A stretch of 64,000 nucleotides of DNA, from positions 33,824,854 to 33,888,853 of the forward strand of contig CM054116.1 of NCBI GenBank assembly GCA_028673005.1. Reading direction: 5' to 3'. Below are positions 1 through 10,901 of this stretch, one piece after another (the stretch's first letter is position 1; each line of letters starts with the position of its first letter). Origin of the DNA: Tanypteryx hageni (taxonomy: Eukaryota; Arthropoda; Insecta; Odonata; Petaluridae). The position numbers and the translations under genes were made by a program. The notes beneath the pieces are model-generated. The model searched no databases. It was not told the origin of the DNA and was given only the letters and a program-made list of their open reading frames with translations.

Positions 1-178
1 GTAAAATTAAACACATCACATTGCACTACAAAATGTCCACTTTATTTATAATTTATTCTAAGCACAGTTTTATTTGCTGACGTTTAGGTGTTTGTAGCAG
101 TTACAGTTAGGCGATTTAAGATCTATATGTATTCATCAAATAACAAGGAAAACTTTTGATATGAAAATTTCTAAATCG

Positions 179-214
<36 letters not shown>

Positions 215-505
215 CTAAATACGTTTTGAAACAAAGATAGAAAAATTATCTTAACGTCTAGGAATACAAACAAATGCATAATGAGAAACAAGAAATAATC
301 AAGTTAACAATTTCTGTAAATTCAAAATATTACAAATTAAAACATAATGAGACATCACTATGGTATACTTATTTCATTATATTACAAGCACAATTCTATT
401 CCCTGGCGTCTACGTTGCAGTTTAACTTCCAAAGAACTCACTATAATCTACTGATAACCGCTAAGAGTTTTAAACAGAAATTTCAATTAGCTACTTAATC
501 TAAAA
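1..505. other. AT-rich stretch without a recognised gene
   Basis: No convincing coding sequence on either strand. It is AT-rich and contains one (AT)n microsatellite at about 181-212. The short open frames here have no recognisable domain. Confidence 0.5.
181..212. repeat. (AT)n microsatellite
   Basis: Uninterrupted alternating A/T of about 30 bases. Confidence 0.9.
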
Positions 506-698
506 TTACGGCTTATCTTGTGAGCAACTGACACGTATCATATTCACGCCCAGGGCAATTGATGGGACAGCTAGGTGAAGTAAGCGAGGCTTAACACCTA
601 AAAATGAGAAACATTTCCTCTCAAAATGCTTCTCGCACACAAAAAAACGAGAGAAATTTCTTTCCTTCCTTCCTGAGAGTTCTATCCAGTGCAGGTAT
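506..698 (-). CDS. THAP-type zinc finger, C-terminal half (exon or relic)
   Basis: On the - strand the frame from 698 down to the stop at 506 reads YLHWIEL, then FVCEKHFE, then PRLLHLAVPSI. These match the second half of a THAP DNA-binding domain: the invariant Trp, the C-x2-H pair of the C2CH zinc site, and the AVPxI box. The first Cys pair is not in this exon. A good acceptor (pyrimidine-rich, then TTAACAG) ends at 699, and a full-consensus donor CAG|GTAAGT lies at 809-801, giving a possible 108-bp intron. The frame across that junction meets a stop 12 codons upstream of the junction, so the true 5' partner is unclear. THAP domains occur in host DNA-binding proteins and in P-element-type transposases. 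It could be a host exon running off the left edge or a transposase relic. Confidence 0.45.
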
Positions 699-806
699 CT
701 GTTAAGAAAATATAAATGCATTCTCATAAAACGCGTTCACATAACACTTCGTAGAACTATTCCGTCAGAATTATTTTCAAAAATATATGCTATTTTTAAG
801 ACTTAC

Positions 807-1000
807 CTGGGCTCTGTTGATTGGAGATCAGAACAAATTCACTCCACGTTTTCTTAAACAGTGATGAATGCATATCCACTACATATATCTACTTGACAAA
901 ATCGGAGTAACTGTCAACCGCTCAATAAGCAATGGCTAACAAGCAAAATGGCCGCTGTCCCGCTATGAGGCTATGATACATGATGATACCAGATGATACA
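807..1000 (-). promoter_or_regulatory. Possible upstream exon/promoter of the THAP gene
   Basis: The stretch ends (on -) at a perfect CAG|GTAAGT donor. Near 945-955 it carries AAAATGGCCGC, close to the YY1 core motif often found at first exons. No TATA box is evident. This is inference from splice and motif context only. Confidence 0.2.
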
Positions 1001-1139
1001 CAATGAACGTGTGGTGATGTGGTAGAGAGAGAGAAATAGAGGGAGAAAGAGAGAGAGCTGGCTGCGAATGCAGCGCATTTGGTGGACCCCGTGTCATTAT
1101 AGTGAACTACGTGTAAAACCTGGGAATCTATTCTCCCAT
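1001..1139. repeat. GA-rich simple sequence
   Basis: Short GAGA-rich low-complexity stretch at about 1020-1060 with no other feature. Confidence 0.5.
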
Positions 1140-2030
1140 AAGAGTTTCATACCCCTGATCAGGACAATGCGAAATTTTATATTTGACATTTTGTTAAATG
1201 GGAAAGAACTGATTAGATTTTGATAAAAATTGGTCAACCGGTAGTGAGTGTTTATTCATGTCACTTTTCCGTTTTTTACTTTCTTCATAGTATAGGGGAA
1301 AGCATTTTCATGAAAAAAATCGACTTCGAGATTTCAACAGAAATACACGTTTTGAGGCCCTTTGAACACGTTTTGACAATTTTCTTGATGATGTCTGTGT
1401 GTGTATGTGATAGTTTTTTTGTGGGTGCTCTAACTCAAAAATTATTAATCAGGTCAATGCAAAATTTTATATTTAACATTTTTATGAAAGTCACAAGAAC
1501 TGATTAGTTTTTGGTAAAAATCGGTCAACCGTAAGTGAGTGTTTACTATTGTCACTTATCCGTTATTTAGAAATATCTACTTAAATATTTGATAAATGTA
1601 GAAATATATTGGAATAAAAGTTGTAGGAAATTTAATTTTCTACAACCTTTGTTTGAAACATTTTCCTTAGTTACGTCTTAATAACGCTCCTTTTTATTTT
1701 CTTAATTGTTGGAACTTTGTGGCTTTATCCATTATCAGAAGGCTATGGTTTGAGTTTATTTCTGTTCTTTGTCGTCTAAAATTTTCTCGCAGTTTCTTAA
1801 AATATTTATTATTATGAAACCTATTTGGAATTATTAGAAATATTACAGATATGGGGAAAGTCATGTGGTGGCCACATCAGATTTTTTAAAATATTTGTAC
1901 TGTTGTAAACACTTTACGCTCCTTTTTGTTTTCTTAATTGTTGGACCTTCGGGACTATATCCAATATAAAAATCTTTAAATTTTTCTCGCAGTTCCTTAA
2001 AATATCTCCAAAAGCAAGTAGATTTTAATT
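1140..2030 (+). repeat. Dispersed repeat R1, longest copy
   Basis: Blocks of this stretch recur elsewhere. The block around GGTCAACCGGTAGTGAGTG occurs twice internally (about 1230 and 1525). The block with GATGATGTCTGTGTGTG recurs at 32900-33260. The block with ACGTCTTAATAACGCTCC and GTCATGTGGTGGCCACATCAG recurs at 61390-62040 on the same strand and in part at 56180-56850 on the opposite strand. No transposase or RT is recognisable. It is probably a decayed non-autonomous element or the non-coding part of a larger one. Confidence 0.7.
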
Positions 2031-3196
2031 TCTAAAAGGGAAATAGATATCATATAAAAAATTAAAAAGTAAAATAATAACATTCTGAGATATATATTTT
2101 TTTTTATTATTTTGTTCATATTTTCCATGTTCTAAAATCTTGACCCATCCTTTATCCGCCCTTGCATCTGGTCTGTCCTGCCATAATCATTACAACCGAC
2201 GTTTTTCGTCTTATAATTCTGAAAAAGGGCTACAATTATGCCAGTTAGGACACTATTAATTTAAGGTCTTCAATTGTTCCGAAACAAAGGAGGGTTTATC
2301 TCAAAATGAAAGGCTGGCTAATAAGACAACAGATCTCTTTTATTCGGGGTTGATATACAGTAGATAGCGAAGGTAATTCCGACAGCTACAAAACTGTTGA
2401 GAAAGCCAGATGCTCACCATATTGACTACAAAGCGCCCGTGCTCACCTATCATTGATTCTAAGTAGTAAGATCATTCAACGCTAAGGGCAGCCGCTTTAT
2501 AGTTGAATTCCAAATGTGTCGTTTCCAACCGTTTAATGAGTAACCTTAATCACCATTTAAATTCCATCCATAACATATACATAATATTTGATTTCTGATT
2601 CTATTTCTTACAAATCTGAAGCGAGTGAATAACAATACTTTTCAACAAAGCTTTGCAAGATCATCGCATCTTTTGAAAAGAATTATCTAAGTAGGGAGTT
2701 AGGATTAATTCAAAAAGTATTTCCTCTCTTTCTTGTTTGCTCAAAGTTACATTCGTGACTCATGGGATGTTACTAACTAAGACTAAGAAATTCGTATACA
2801 CAAAAAAACGGCTCTCTGATGGTGTCTGTATCCATTAATAGAACTGTAATTCTAGAACGAAGTCAAAGTTACAGTCCAAACATGTATTCAAATTGAAAAC
2901 TTCAGTCATTCGCGACCAAAGCAATAAATCCGTCGTATTTGATGTTGATAATTCACCTCCTTAAGGAAGAAAAGCAAGAATGTTCAGTATAAATCTTACA
3001 TCCAGAGCTTCCTCCAAACTTACGTTCTCTTTTAGTTTCAGTTTATCTTTACTTATAAACTCAACTTGCACTGAATATGGTGTCTGGGTCTTCCTCCGTA
3101 CCCGATAAACTAATATTCTCATGTCAAGCCGATAAGAAACTCTGAGCCATTAATTTTACTTCATACCATTATGTGAATGATAGATATTATGTTAGA
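2031..3196. other. Intergenic, nothing recognised
   Basis: AT-rich unique-looking sequence. No frame with a recognisable domain and no terminal repeats found by eye. Confidence 0.5.
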
Positions 3197-3348
3197 ATAT
3201 TGAAAAAAGAAGAACTTTGTATTTCCACCAATTTTTAATTTAAACACGACCGGTTTCACTACGATCATCAGGTGCTACGATCGTAGTGAAACCGGTCGTG
3301 TTTAAATTAAAAATTTGTGGAAATACAAAGTTGCTCTTTTTTCAATAT
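3197..3348. mobile_element. Foldback element with 70-bp inverted arms and a hammerhead-like core
   Basis: Arms 3197-3266 and 3279-3348 are inverted copies with only about two mismatches, separated by a 12-base loop. Read on the - strand the left arm contains CTGATGA (3271-3265), then GAAAC (3257-3253), then CGGTC, with CAC before and GTG after that can pair as stem I. This is the order of a type-I hammerhead with a short palindromic stem III (ACCGGT). Stem II is not convincing. Hammerheads of this design are known from Penelope-like elements. The head-to-head arrangement suggests two terminal repeats of such an element. Confidence 0.6.
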
Positions 3349-3999
3349 GAGTAAATTCCACCGAGTTGAGCCTGACCTCATAAAATGACATTATGTTAGA
3401 AGTTTAAAAATTCCTCCCTTCTGTTTTCATTTATTCTCGTTTCGTTGTAATGAGTTTTTAATAGCAGACGTATTTCAAATGCCCCCATCGCTTTCATTAA
3501 CATACATGTGCGAAGATTTCTTCTTTTAACTGTAAAAAGTATTGCCAAAGTAAAAAGGGCATTATATACTTTACTAGTCTAATTGCCCGTCAAATATGAC
3601 AGGTAAGGTAATTTAGGCAATTCCCATTCTCCCTCCTTTTCTCTCTTCCTTTCTCCCATTCTCACCTACTCGGAGAGTTTATTTAAAATGGCATTACGGG
3701 CAATCATAAATAGTTCTCGATTCTCTCGCTCTTTTATAACAGCTTATTAAAGGCGGCGCAACAGTCGAGCGTGACGGTATGAGCTAGCCCATTATATTAT
3801 ATGATGTTTAACATTATTAATATGCCAAATTAAAAATTTTCAATTACAAAATAACAAACAGCTTGTTGGAAATGCTTTGGATAATCATCGTAGTGCAAAT
3901 TGTCTTCGCACAAATTGTGCCCAGTTCGGAAACTTATTCTATTGCCTCCGCAAAAACAGTAGCACATCTGTTTTCGTTCGCAGGCGATAGCATGGAATA
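3349..3999. other. Intergenic with a copy of repeat R4
   Basis: Around 3583-3680 the sequence TTGCCCGTCAAATATGACAG followed by CAATTCCCATTCTC and CT-rich DNA recurs at about 49790 and 62400. The rest shows nothing recognisable. Confidence 0.5.
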
Positions 4000-4360
4000 A
4001 ATCGCATTGTTTCTCGCGTCATGGACCGTTTCCCTCCCACCTTTCGATTCCGAACTACTTTCCTTCCCTCCTCTTCCGCGTCTTCCGTTCGTCTATTTAC
4101 CAATTGCCCCTCCTCCCCCCCTCACCGTTACAGTCGTTTCCGCCCGGCTGAATGTCCTCGGGGAGGGGGTAGAGAGATGGAGGGGGGAGCAATTGGGGGG
4201 AGGAGTGAGAGGAGAGTGGAGGAGGATAAACTGATTCCGCCCTTGATTGGCTCGAGGGTGTCGCGAGACGTTGGCTCTCCCACGGGACGACCATTGGACC
4301 CTTCAAAAACAACTTCCCTCCATCTTCCCACTTTTCTCAAGCCGGCATCTCGTGCCAAAA
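4000..4360. other. GC-rich low-complexity stretch
   Basis: CT-rich and then GGGGGAG-rich sequence, with CpGs, inside otherwise AT-rich DNA. Several overlapping open frames are side effects of base composition. It might be a regulatory island, but nothing identifies a gene. Confidence 0.4.
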
Positions 4361-5214
4361 TTCTGTTTCAAACGCGCGTTTTCGTTTACTTCCTACCGTT
4401 GCAATTAATATTGGGAAATAAGTAATTCGTAATTGTTAATTGGGACTCTATGAATGATTTACTCCCACGCAACATGCAGTATATATTTTATCTATCTCAA
4501 CTCTTTTCCTTCAATATCCCTTGCTCGGTTCGCGCTAACACCGTTACCAATTTTTGGTGGTTGAAAAATGATATATCAACAGAGCTGACTCGGTCTATTC
4601 ACTGGCCGTTTCATTTCGTCTAAAATATCTTACACTCGCAGATCAGACAAATGCTTGGTGCTGCAATATGTTTCTCCTCAGATAACAGTTTTAAAAGTTA
4701 CTTGCGCGTGTTCGGTAATTTAAAAAAATTCATATTTCTTTTTTGTGATATCTTCCGTGAGTTGCGCTGGCGTATCGTTACCCATTTAACAACTGGTATT
4801 AAGGAGAATTAATCAAGTGCGGATTTCTTGGGACGAAGGCTTAAACGCTGGTTATTTTATTGTGTTACTTCCAAATCTATAGAAACCAATGGCAATAGCC
4901 TCGTCTTACGACGCTACCCTCGAAGCGAAATAGTTTATGCGTTAGTGAAAATTAAATATGCTGCTACTTCTTTAAATATGGCATTTTAATGTTTCCCCAA
5001 TTCCGGATTAACGTATTCCGCCGTTTAACACTAAATTGCATTCTGCGCGTTCGTGTAACGTTCGCGCATTCGGTTCGATATTTTCACGACACCGCGGGAT
5101 AGAAAACAAGGGCGGGAAGCGATATAAAATGCGTTAAAAAAAACTGCGGAAAAGCGAAGAGGACAAGAAATAAGTGACAACTGCATTACACCAGGGTGTC
5201 TTCCGAAGGGATCT
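4361..5214. other. Intergenic, nothing recognised
   Basis: Moderately CpG-containing sequence between two GC-rich blocks. No gene, RNA or terminal repeat recognised. Confidence 0.4.
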
Positions 5215-5515
5215 CTGAGTCGAGAGGGAGAAAAGCGAGTGTTTGGAATCCAAGGGAGTGAGAATTGAGGAGAGGTGGGGCGAGGCGGGATATCTGAGGA
5301 TAGGCCAAGAGGGGATGGAGGAGGGGGAGAGAGGGAGGGGCAGATAGGGAGAGGAGGAGGAGGAGGGGAGAGAGGAAGAGGAGGAGGGGATAGAGGGAGG
5401 AGAGGAGGAGGGGAGAGAGGGAGGGGAGGAGGAGAGAGAGGGAGAGGAGTGAGAGGGAGTGGAGGAGGGGGAGAGAGAAGAGGGCGGGAGAAGAGAGAGA
5501 GAAGACTTGTGACAC
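5215..5515 (+). repeat. Polypurine tract (G-rich)
   Basis: About 300 bases almost entirely A/G on the + strand, dominated by GGAGGGG and GAGAGG units with many GGG runs. Such tracts can form triplex (H-DNA) or G-quadruplex structures. The long open frames on both strands here are simple-sequence artefacts (Gly/Arg/Glu or Ser/Pro/Leu only). Confidence 0.85.
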
Positions 5516-5614
5516 CTAAACGGACTACCGTTGAAGGATTGGCAGTAAGCCGCTGATTGCGAATTGGCCCTTCGGGGAGAGGGTGGAAGAGACCGATACC
5601 CACGCAATCCCAGA

Positions 5615-5950
5615 GCCCTCCTCCCTCGGCCCTCCTCCCTCTCCCGGCCCTCCTTCCGCCCTCCAATTTCCTCTCCGACCTGTACGTCGCCCCCTTATCA
5701 TCTCTCCCTCACAAGTGTTTCCCTCCTCCTATTCCCCCCCTTCCCTCCCTTCCATCCTTTCCCCTCCCCAACTCCTAATCCCCCCTCCGGTCCTTTGTTT
5801 TTGCACCTTCCCAATCTTCCCTTTCCCATCTTTCCCAATTGTTCTCCGTCGACTCTCTCGCTGCAATTTGTCTCCTCCGATGCTCTTCTCCCCCTTCCCC
5901 TCCACTCTCTCATTCGATGCTCACCCCCCTCTTCATCTCATCCCGAGCAT
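5615..5950 (+). repeat. Polypyrimidine-rich tract
   Basis: CCCTCC-rich and CTTTCCC-rich sequence on the same strand, about 100 bases downstream of the polypurine tract. Together they form a strand-asymmetric purine/pyrimidine switch. Confidence 0.75.
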
Positions 5951-6696
5951 TAGAGTGTATTCCATCTCGCGACATTATACCCTTCAATCGCCCAATTTAC
6001 TCACAGTCAGTCGTCCAGGTCACTTTATCGATTTCTTCATGTTGGCGTTGCTCGGGATTCAAAACGAAAGTAATTTTTCCCGTTAAATAACTGATCTCTA
6101 AAACTATTGCTCTCAAGGCAGTTTCCTTAGTAAACGTAACTATGATACGTCATTTTTCGAATGCAATTGTTTGAAAAAAGGGGATAATTTTTCGAATGAC
6201 AACATTTTCAAACTAATTTTCTAAATCGATTTTTCCTTTACCGGAAAATTACCTCCAAGATTCCGTGCAGTCTGAACTTAAGGAAAATCATTTTTTGAAC
6301 TCAAAATTTTCCAATGGCAATTTTTTTAACTAAGATTATTTCTAAATAAAGATTTTTTTAGCAGCAAACTTTTCGAATGAAACATCTACGAATGTTTTTA
6401 TTTTTTACATTTCAATAAAGACATAAATAACTGAAAAAGCCATGTAGAATACATTTATAAATTTTTTTGATATTTGTCAATAGAAAATAAAAATGTACTA
6501 AAAATACCTTATTTTACTTAAAAATATCGCATAAAAATTAAGATACACTTTCGAAAATGAAATCATCATCACTGTTTGCTTGCTCTTCAGCAGTTCCTGA
6601 AGTTCCTGCCTCAGCAAAACTTTCATTCACATCAGTTGTGCTAATTTTCCGCAAAACATTCGCAGGCAACTAATAGTTGTGACAGCATCTTCCATG
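5951..6696. other. Intergenic / decayed flank of the hAT relic
   Basis: No domain recognised. From about 6500 onward it probably belongs to the 3' side of the - strand hAT transposase, but I could not place a terminal inverted repeat. Confidence 0.35.
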
Positions 6697-8523
6697 TCAT
6701 CGCAATCCATACTTAATGGCCAAAACTGAGTTCAGAGTTTGGAGTTTCATTCTGTTACGTAACTTTCATTTTACAATGTTCATGTGACTGAATAAGCGTT
6801 CTACATCAGCATTAGAATGAGGCAATGAAAGCACTGTTAATGCAAATTGAGAAAGATCTTCAAATGGGATTTCACCTGTAGCATCTCTGTAATTTGTAAT
6901 TTCTGCCCTAAGCCGTGTTGTTTCAGAGGTTTCAATCCATTTAAAGTGGTGTAATTTTTTCCATTAAAAATCAATGCGTGTAAGCTTTCCCGAATCGCTG
7001 TAGAACATTTTTGCTAGATCTAGAATATCATGCTTTACGAGATTTAGGCAATGATGTGCACTTAAATACGACATTGACTGTAAGACATTAACATTTTCTA
7101 GCAAGCGCTGACGAAGTTGTTTTACGAGTTCGACCAGAAATTTCACGCAGCTAACGCGAATATTTTTTTGGTCTTCTTCTGTAAGTTTACAATCAGATAT
7201 TTCCTTTTCGAATTCATAGCCCAAGTACGGCTTTGGGTCTAAATAATTTTCAATTGCAGTATCAGTAGTCAATATTATTCCTGGGATGGCAACTTTTGAG
7301 ATCATAGAATCAATCAGATGTAACAAGTCATTCAGCAACTTTGAAGGGTCATTCATTTCAGCTTCAAATTTCTTGTTCACCATTTGCACTTCTCCAATAA
7401 TGGGTTTCAAAAATAAAAGAAACAATAAATTTCTCTTATCGTTAAACATTGAATGTAAGATTTCTGCTGTATAACAGCGTTCGTTTCTTCTAACAATTTC
7501 AAAATGATTCTCAAGCTCACACCATTGCTGCAGAATTCTCACAATTGTCATTTCAATGGACATCCATCTTGTCTGACTACACTGAATTAACTTCAAAGGA
7601 GGAACTCCATCATTCATTAAACTATAAAGCTTCTTATATTTAGCCTGTCGAACAGGTGAATGTGAGAACCAATTATACGTTTCTTTAATAAGAAAATGTA
7701 GGTTCCGCGGCAGATACTCATTGACGGCGTGAGACACTGATAGTTGGTGTGAGTGACGTACACACTTGATAAGAAGCAGATGGGGAATCTCAGTCTTTAG
7801 TTTCGTATACACACCATTATTAATACCAACCATTACAAATGCATTATCAGTACCAAGTGCAATAAGCCTGTGCAAATCTAATCCATTATTTCTTATCGAT
7901 GTTTTTAAAGCTTCACATATTCCTTTTGCATTACATTCACTGAGCTCAATCATGTCAAGAAAAGTTACCACGAACTGATTCTTAAAATTTGAATAGTACC
8001 GAATTACAATACCCAACATTTTTGTAGCACTAATGTCATTACTTTCATCGATAATTAAACTGAACTTTCTATTTCCTAAATCAGCTTTTAAGTCTTCCAC
8101 AAAATGTGGTGCTATAGCATTGGATATTATTGAAGTACGTTTTGTTCTTCGCAGTTTGAAGTCCTTACATTCCTTGCTGTCTGCAAAATGAACTTTACAA
8201 ATGTCACTCAAGTGATCAACTACCCTTAATGCACAATGTACAGCTATGAAGAGTGCTACGCTACTTTCTGACTTTGCACCTCCTCCTTCACCAATTTTCT
8301 TGAATGGCAACACACTTTGATGCTGGGAACTAAAGGGCTCTTCAGCTTTCTTGTGTTTCGTTGTGCTACGATGCCTTTTAATGTCACTTAACTTGGCTGA
8401 CAGCGTGCATTTACAAAAACATTTTAAATCATCACCATCTAATCTACAAAGCCAGTTCTTATATTTAGTGTCTCTGAGCCATTCCACACGAAAATGTTGA
8501 ACATATTTTTTACTCATTTTCAC
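6697..8523 (-). pseudogene. hAT transposase with BED-like zinc finger, broken by two stops
   Basis: One - strand frame of 609 codons from the ATG at 8523. The N-terminus has a C-x-C ... H-x5-H zinc-finger-like segment (about residues 25-60). The middle has the RNase-H-like DDE core with LIIDESNDIS, GTDNAFVMVG and TRWMS. After a stop at 6964-6966 the same frame continues into a hAT C-terminal dimerisation segment (SLPHSNADVERLFSHMN), then a second stop at 6766-6768 and a final stop at 6697. Full-length hAT transposases are of this size, so this is a nearly whole gene killed by point mutations. It diverges from the piggyBac relic that starts 22 bp away on the other strand. Confidence 0.85.
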
Positions 8524-8545
8524 AAAACGATAAAATTACACACTA

Positions 8546-10403
8546 TTGTTTAATCTTATAAAGTGTAATAGATTTTTAAATAGTCCCATGCTCAAAGTAT
8601 CTGAATTGTCACAAACAGAAGTTGGAAAAATTCTTATGGAAACAGATGATCATGAAGAAATGAGTTTGGATGATGTGGAGGTGGCTATCATCCCTCCAAG
8701 CCCAGTTGAATTGACTGATGAGGAAAACCTCGATGAAGATGAACTCCCTGACTCTACTAAGCTTCAAGATGTAGCAGGCAAGCTAGAGTTATGTGTTCAA
8801 AGTAGCAGTAAAAAGGATGATGATTGTATTGAGGATTCAACATCAAAGCTACCATTGTATAAATGAAGTAAGACTGATACTTATGTGTACAGCTCCAAAA
8901 TGAAAAAAGTGCTCACCAAGGTATAGCTCTGAAATGTCTGTATCTTCTCAAAATACCTATGAGAAATTACAAAAATTGCATGGTAGGAGTATGGTAAATG
9001 TCTTTGAAGAGTTTGTGACTGATGATTTACACAACTTTATTGTTACACAGAGTATAACACATTTTAGTCAAAAAAATTGTCCTAATTTTACAATTGACAA
9101 GAATGAATTGAAAATATTTTTGGGAATACTTCTGTTCAGTGGCTATCACAAGCTTCCTCAGCAGAATATGTATTGGGAACAATTGCAAGATGCTGGAGTT
9201 CCTCTTGTGTACAATGCTATGTCTAGGCAAAGATTCAAAGAAATCAAAAGGTTTCTGCACTTGAATGACAATGCTTCACTTGATAAAAATGACAGAATGT
9301 ATAAATTGAAACCTTACTTAGATGCCCTAAGAAATAATTTTCAAAAATTTGGCATTTTTGACTCATCTTTCAATTGATGAAATTATGATAAGGTACTATG
9401 GAATGCATTCTGCTAAAATGTTTATGAGAGGAAAGCCAATCAAATTTGGCTACAATTTTGGTGTCTCTGTAGTTCTAATGGCTATTTGTACAATTTTTCA
9501 CCTTACCTAGGTAAAGAACATGAAGGTAATGAAAGGTCCCTTAGTAATAAACAATACCATGCATGTGATTCCTGTGAGTGAATCTAAAAATTATGAGCTA
9601 TTCTTTGATAACTTTTTTACAAGTGTTGATACTCTGAAGACTGAAAGACAGGAAACTTAAAGCCACTGGAACAATTCATGAGAACCGTACAAAGAAATGT
9701 CCCCTTATAGCCTCAAAAGTTATGCAAAAAACTACTGAGAAAGAAATGTCCCCTTATAGCCTCAAAAGTTATGCAAAAAACTACTGAGAGAGGTTTTATT
9801 TACTAAAAATTTCATTCAAACAATGAAATTTTGATCACTAAATGGCATGATAACACTGCAGTGTCTGTTGCTACAAACTATAGTCAGGTTTATCCTACTG
9901 TTAGTGCTAAATGCTATTCCCAGAAGGACAAAAAGGACATAGTAACCCCAATGCCCTAAGTCATTTCAGAGTATAATGTATATGGGAGGAGTAGATCTAC
10001 TCGATAAACAAATATCACTGTATAGGATAAGAATACTTGGAAAGAAATGGTGGTTCCCCATTTTTAAACAATTGCTTGATATAGCTGTCATAAGCAGCTG
10101 GAGGATTTATCAGATAGTAAATCCAGAAGAGTCATTTCCTTGCTTGATGCAAGAAGATAAATTGTTTTAGCATACATATCAAAAAACACTGCCACAGCTC
10201 GTAAAAGATCTGGGTCACAAAGAAATAAGATTTATGGAGGAAGAGTTAGTGAAGCCATTACATTTGATGTAGGCAATCGTCTTGTTACACCAATAGCAAC
10301 CCAACGATGCTGTGCTTCATGTGGCAAGAAAACAACTAGGATTTGCAGTCACTGTAATGTCTCATTGCACGATCGATGCTTCACAACCTTCCATGCAAAA
10401 TAA
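8546..10403 (+). pseudogene. piggyBac transposase, frameshifted relic
   Basis: Parts of a PGBD-type transposase occur in order in changing frames. They are an acidic N-terminus with IIPPSPVELTDEENLDED (8546-8863), the first part of the catalytic fold (8934-9377), SIDEIMIRYYG just after, YELFFDNFFTS near 9595-9630, YMGGVDLLDKQ near 9976, and a C-terminal Cys/His finger (CASCGKKTTRICSHCN ... HDRC) ending at the stop 10401-10403. The three Asp of the DDD triad are all visible but lie in different frames. A 49-bp tandem duplication at 9691-9788 adds a frameshift. Not functional. Confidence 0.85.
9691..9788 (+). repeat. 49-bp exact tandem duplication inside the piggyBac relic
   Basis: The unit starting AAAGAAATGTCCCCTTATAG occurs at 9691-9739 and again at 9740-9788. 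The period of 49 is not a multiple of three, so it shifts the reading frame. Confidence 0.9.
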
Positions 10404-10901
10404 ATGATTTTGACATTGATGCTACACTCCTATGCAATTAATTTCTGTAATAACTTGTGATGCTGTTTTTATCTTATTCATTACATCAGATAATTTTTTG
10501 TATATTGAAATCAAAGTCATAGCGATTGTATGGAATTTTACGCCATAAAAAGGATATATTTTATACCTACACAAATATATATACTGCTATAATGACATGC
10601 TAAATATGTTAAACATTGTGCCTAGTCTTATGTATTTGGTAATAAAGGACAAATATACTTCATTTACCAGAATTTACTTGAATAATAAACGAGTTGTCAA
10701 AGATTATGCTTTTTTCATTCACCTATATTGAAACTACCTGTATCGGCCATTGTCCCGAAAATGGGACGTATTTTTATATAGAAAATATTTATATTTTTTC
10801 ATTAAACTTTTGTGACATGTTTATTGGGTGTTTCTAACATAATAAAACACAAAAAACACAAAGAAAATCAAACAACATAATTATGGCCTTCAATGGGTTA
10901 A
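10404..10901 (+). mobile_element. Probable piggyBac 3' flank ending at TTAA
   Basis: Non-coding AT-rich sequence after the transposase. It contains a small hairpin (GTCCC GAAAAT GGGAC, about 10751-10766) and ends in CAATGGG followed by TTAA at 10898-10901, the piggyBac target site. No matching left terminus was found, so the boundary is tentative. Confidence 0.4.

Noticed and set aside
4007..6090. Several open frames of 70-210 codons on both strands
   Set aside because: They consist of Ser/Pro/Leu or Gly/Arg/Glu repeats forced by polypurine/polypyrimidine DNA and show no domain.
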